A stretch of 64,000 bases of DNA from the NCBI RefSeq assembly GCF_016595495.1, contig NZ_JAENIM010000032.1, forward strand, positions 1-64,000. The letters are read 5' to 3'. The notes under the pieces are model-generated. The model did not search any database. It was not told the origin of the DNA and saw only the letters and a program-made list of their open reading frames with translations. The translations under genes and the position numbers were made by a program. The first letter of the stretch is position 1, and each line of letters begins with the position of its first letter. Below are positions 61,170 through 64,000 of the stretch, in pieces. This DNA comes from Persicirhabdus sediminis (lineage in GTDB: Bacteria > Verrucomicrobiota > Verrucomicrobiia > Verrucomicrobiales > Akkermansiaceae).

Positions 61170-61696
61170 TTAGCCAAATCAGCTGGCGTGATCTCAATGC
61201 GCGCCAGCTCATTACCGGCCTCATCTTTGTAGATGTAAACCAAAGTCACTCCCAGATCGCGCAGCCGCTTCATCTCTGCGCTGTCACGGTAGTTCTCTAG
61301 CAAACGAGTGCGCAGCTCATTAGTTCTCTCTGCAAAACTATCATCAGCTGCTAGCTCAGTACCTAGCAGGGTGTAAAAATAATGTAGCTGTAAGCCCGGC
61401 TCAGCTGACGAGCTCTCCAGCCGAGTCGCCGCATCCAGCTGGCGTGGCAGCGTCTCATTCAGCTTAGCGGCAATCTGCTCCAGCTCGGCTTCTGGGCTCA
61501 TGCTAGCTTCCTCATTCACCAGCTCTGCTTTCACCGCTTCCTCGCTAACCGCCTGCTTAGCATTGGCCGCCTGACGTTTTTTTATCGCCGCGGTCACCGC
61601 TCGGTTGCCCACGAAAACACCTCCTAACATAAAGACCATACCTATTGCCAAGACAATATTCCTCATGCGCTTTTCCGGTCCTTCAAGTTTCTGCAT
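61166..61696 (-). CDS. Membrane-anchored protein of unknown function
   Basis: The protein has 176 residues. One N-terminal transmembrane anchor (NIVLAIGMVFMLGGVFVGNRA) is followed by an Ala/Glu-rich, probably helical stalk (about 35-75). A small soluble domain follows with LNETLPRQLDAATRLESS, LQLHYFYTLLG and VTLVYIYKDEAGNELARI. The last block, short beta-strands after a helix, occurs in several uncharacterised exported proteins. No name is justified. Confidence 0.6.
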   Translation of the reverse strand: MQKLEGPEKRMRNIVLAIGMVFMLGGVFVGNRAVTAAIKKRQAANAKQAVSEEAVKAELVNEEASMSPEAELEQIAAKLNETLPRQLDAATRLESSSAEPGLQLHYFYTLLGTELAADDSFAERTNELRTRLLENYRDSAEMKRLRDLGVTLVYIYKDEAGNELARIEITPADLAN

Positions 61697-61885
61697 TCTA
61701 AATTTCTAGCCAGCTAGCTAGTCACCGACAATGCTTAAATCTATCGAGCCTATTCTAACCCAATATGAGCTTATTATGTATGACAGCCAGAGATCACGCC
61801 TCATATTAAGCTTTCTGCTTTTCAAAACTCACCTTTCTCTCTAGTTGATAATCAATCCCTTCACGTCACCCCTCCCACCATCCCT

Positions 61886-62191
61886 ATGAAAGAACATCCC
61901 ACTACCGCGGAAGCCCGTGCCAAATATTGGCGCAAAAACATCACCTATCTATTTATCCTGCTGTCCATCTGGTTCATGGCTTCATTAGGCGCTGGCGTGC
62001 TTTTTGTGGATGAACTCGACAAAATCACCATCCCGGGAACCGGCTTCAAACTTGGTTTTTGGATGGCCCAGCAAGGTAGCATCCTTGTCTTTCTTGGCCT
62101 CATCGGGGTGTACGTATTGCTCATGAACAAGCTCGATAAAGAGCTGCTAGACGGCAAAGAAGAAGGGGAAATGGACGCCTCTGACCACTAA
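61886..62191 (+). CDS. DUF4212 small subunit of a sodium:solute symporter
   Basis: This 101-residue protein begins with an N-terminal YWRKNITYLFILLSIWFMASLGAG helix. A short loop and a second helix (GFWMAQQGSILVFLGLIGVYVLLM) follow, then a charged tail. This matches DUF4212, the predicted small partner that precedes VC_2705-type sodium:solute symporters. The partner follows 20 bp downstream, confirming the pair. Confidence 0.92.
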   Translation: MKEHPTTAEARAKYWRKNITYLFILLSIWFMASLGAGVLFVDELDKITIPGTGFKLGFWMAQQGSILVFLGLIGVYVLLMNKLDKELLDGKEEGEMDASDH

Positions 62192-62211
62192 CCCTAACTG
62201 CACCAAATCCT

Positions 62212-63924
62212 ATGGACCCAGTACAATTGTGGACATTCATCATCGCCGGGCTTTCTTTCACGCTCTACATCTATATCGCTATCCGCTCGCGCGCCGGCTC
62301 TACCAAAGATTTCTATGTGGCTGGTGGCGGTGTACCGTCCATCGCTAACGGTCTCGCTACCGCAGCTGATTGGATGAGCGCCGCATCGTTCCTTGGCATG
62401 GCTGGAGCGATCTCTACCATGGGCCGCGACGGTGGTTGTTACCTCATGGGCTGGACCGGTGGCTACGTGCTTCTAGCACTATTGTTAGCTCCCTACCTGC
62501 GCCGCTTTGGCAAATTCACCGTGCCTGATTTCATCGGCGACCGCTACTACTCACAGGCAGCTCGCATCGTCGCCGTCATCTGCGCCATCTTTGTCTGCTT
62601 CACCTACGTCTGTGGGCAGATGCGCGGCGTTGGTGTTGTCTTCTCGCGCTTCCTTAATGTCGACGTCACTTGGGGCGTCATCATTGGCATGGCACTCGTC
62701 TTTTTCTACGCTGTGTTAGGTGGCATGAAAGGCATCACCTACACTCAGGTAGCCCAGTACTGCGTGTTGATTTTTGCCTTCATGGTTCCCGCCTTTTTCA
62801 TTGCCTTCCAGATGGCTGGCAATCCCATTCCACAGATAGCATTTGGCGGTGAATACAAAGATAGCGGCCAATTCATTCTTGAAAGATTAGATGGTCTCAG
62901 CGCCCAGCTAGGATTTGGTACCTACACAGATGGCTCGAAGTCTACCATTGATGTCTTCTGTATCACGGCAGCGCTGATGTTAGGAACCGCTGGTCTACCC
63001 CACGTGATTGTTCGTTTCTACACAGTGAAAAAAGTATCCGCCGCTAGAACCTCAGCTTTCTGGGCGCTCCTCTTCATTGCCATCCTCTACACTACAGCTC
63101 CTGCTATCTCGGTATTTGCTAGACTCAATTTGCTAGAAGCAGTCAATGAAACCCCACGCGTAGAAGCGCCTCAGTGGTTTGAAAAATGGTCCGATACAGG
63201 CCTCATCAGCTGGCAAGATAAGAATAACGACGGGCTGATCAATTACACGGGCACGGTGCAGCCAGCTGGCGCGCCACCACTAGCTGAAAATGAGCTCACT
63301 GTGGACAAGGACATCATCGTGCTGGCTAACCCTGAGATCGCTCAGCTCCCAGCTTGGGTCATCGGACTCGTCGCCGCTGGCGGCCTAGCAGCAGCTCTAT
63401 CAACAGCAGCTGGACTGCTCTTAGTTATCTCCACCGCCGTCGCTCACGATTTATTCAAGAAGACCATCAACCCTAACCTCACCGATAAACAAGAGCTCAA
63501 AATTGCTAGAATTGCAGCTGGCGGCGCCGTCATCGTTGCCGGTTACTTTGGCATTCACCCGCCTGACTTTGTTGCTTCTGTCGTTGCCTTTGCCTTCGGC
63601 CTAGCAGCATCGTCGTTTTTCCCAGTGATTGTGATGGGCATTTTCTCCAAGCGCATGAACAAAGAAGGCGCCATAGCGGGCATGATCTCTGGCATCACTT
63701 TCACCGCAGCCTACATCATTTACTTCAAGTTCATGAACCCAGAGCTCAATAATGCTGAGCATTGGCTGTTTGGCATCTCACCTGAAGGAATCGGCTCGAT
63801 TGGATTGTTAGTCAACTTTGTCATCGCTGGGCTGGTATGCAAATTCACCCCAAAAGCACCAGAGCATATCGCTCAGCTCGTCAACAGCGTGCGCCTGCCA
63901 CGCGACGCCTACGCTAAGGATTAA
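62212..63924 (+). CDS. Sodium:solute symporter (VC_2705/ActP-like subfamily)
   Basis: This 570-residue protein of the SSS family has about 13 transmembrane helices, including TKDFYVAGGGVPSIANGLATAADWMSAASF and GTAGLPHVIVRFYTV (sodium-site region). A hydrophilic loop at about residues 310-370 and a typical GLAAALSTAAGLLLVISTAVAHDL helix follow. It is related to acetate permease ActP, but substrate specificity of the DUF4212-partnered subfamily is not established. The final ~75 bp of the window hold no further supported gene. Confidence 0.93.
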   Translation: MDPVQLWTFIIAGLSFTLYIYIAIRSRAGSTKDFYVAGGGVPSIANGLATAADWMSAASFLGMAGAISTMGRDGGCYLMGWTGGYVLLALLLAPYLRRFGKFTVPDFIGDRYYSQAARIVAVICAIFVCFTYVCGQMRGVGVVFSRFLNVDVTWGVIIGMALVFFYAVLGGMKGITYTQVAQYCVLIFAFMVPAFFIAFQMAGNPIPQIAFGGEYKDSGQFILERLDGLSAQLGFGTYTDGSKSTIDVFCITAALMLGTAGLPHVIVRFYTVKKVSAARTSAFWALLFIAILYTTAPAISVFARLNLLEAVNETPRVEAPQWFEKWSDTGLISWQDKNNDGLINYTGTVQPAGAPPLAENELTVDKDIIVLANPEIAQLPAWVIGLVAAGGLAAALSTAAGLLLVISTAVAHDLFKKTINPNLTDKQELKIARIAAGGAVIVAGYFGIHPPDFVASVVAFAFGLAASSFFPVIVMGIFSKRMNKEGAIAGMISGITFTAAYIIYFKFMNPELNNAEHWLFGISPEGIGSIGLLVNFVIAGLVCKFTPKAPEHIAQLVNSVRLPRDAYAKD

Positions 63925-64000
63925 TCCATATTAGTTAGCTAGCTGAGTTGAAAAATAACTCCCATCAGCTAGCTTGTTATCATGCCAACTAGATATAGCA

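Overview
The window looks like chromosomal DNA of a Verrucomicrobiota (PVC superphylum) bacterium of roughly balanced GC content. The evidence is two PEP-CTERM/exosortase-sorted proteins, an arylsulfatase, a hydrazine-synthase-alpha-like dihaem protein, a RAYT-type transposase, stand-alone metabolic genes in small transcription units, and the general gene repertoire. The assignment is inferred from gene content only; no rRNA is present. A conspicuous base-level signature runs through genes and spacers alike: AGCT and CTAG (as CAGCTGG, GCTAGC, AGCTAGCT) are very frequent.

Left edge (1-6.4 kb) is the most accessory part. It holds the end of an IS3-family transposase, a KAP-type P-loop NTPase cut off just after Walker B, and a tandem 245-bp duplication that carries the last 29 codons of cysE. 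The intact cysE follows, with a divergently transcribed Rrf2 regulator 18 bp away, then a secreted papain/C39-like protein, a DUF4202 protein, an unrecognised conserved protein and a PP-loop (DUF71/Dph6-like) ATPase.

6.4-24.6 kb is mostly housekeeping: fabD, tRNA-Asp, hemL, truA, tsaE, rplU-rpmA. Mixed in are membrane and secreted proteins, a Tat-exported VOC protein, a RAYT transposase, a luxE-luxC-like acyl-activating/acyl-reductase pair without luciferase genes, a divergent IF-1-like protein, and a two-gene exported unit (beta-propeller plus hydrazine-synthase-alpha-like dihaem protein).

24.6-43 kb: a GtrB-like glycosyltransferase, hisD, stand-alone coaB, a PEP-CTERM protein, a two-gene unit resembling eboD-eboF (AroB-like synthase plus alkaline-phosphatase-fold protein), rpsM-rpsK-rpsD (S11 with an unusual acidic N-terminal extension), an Uup-type ABC-F ATPase, a large non-coding repeat block (85-bp tandem repeats, inverted hairpins, a 22-unit 18-bp minisatellite), a SIMPL protein, serC, PIN-PhoH and a DASS transporter.

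43-64 kb: tRNA-Leu, ptsH and ptsI (no permease components nearby), a second PEP-CTERM protein, a ferritin-like/ATP-grasp fusion, a sulfatase, an RDD/GYF protein followed upstream by a LolC/E-like permease whose N-terminus has no ATG, a TRIC-type channel, pyruvate dehydrogenase E2, an exported FKBP, a UPF0173 hydrolase, ispF, hemN, a second repeat block (17 x 7-bp plus roughly 100-bp units), marC, and a DUF4212/sodium:solute symporter pair. No complete phage, CRISPR array or confirmed defence island is present. The strongest candidates for something under-described are the lux-like pair, the ebo-like pair, the hydrazine-synthase-like exported unit, the DUF455-ATP-grasp fusion and the cysE-tail duplication.
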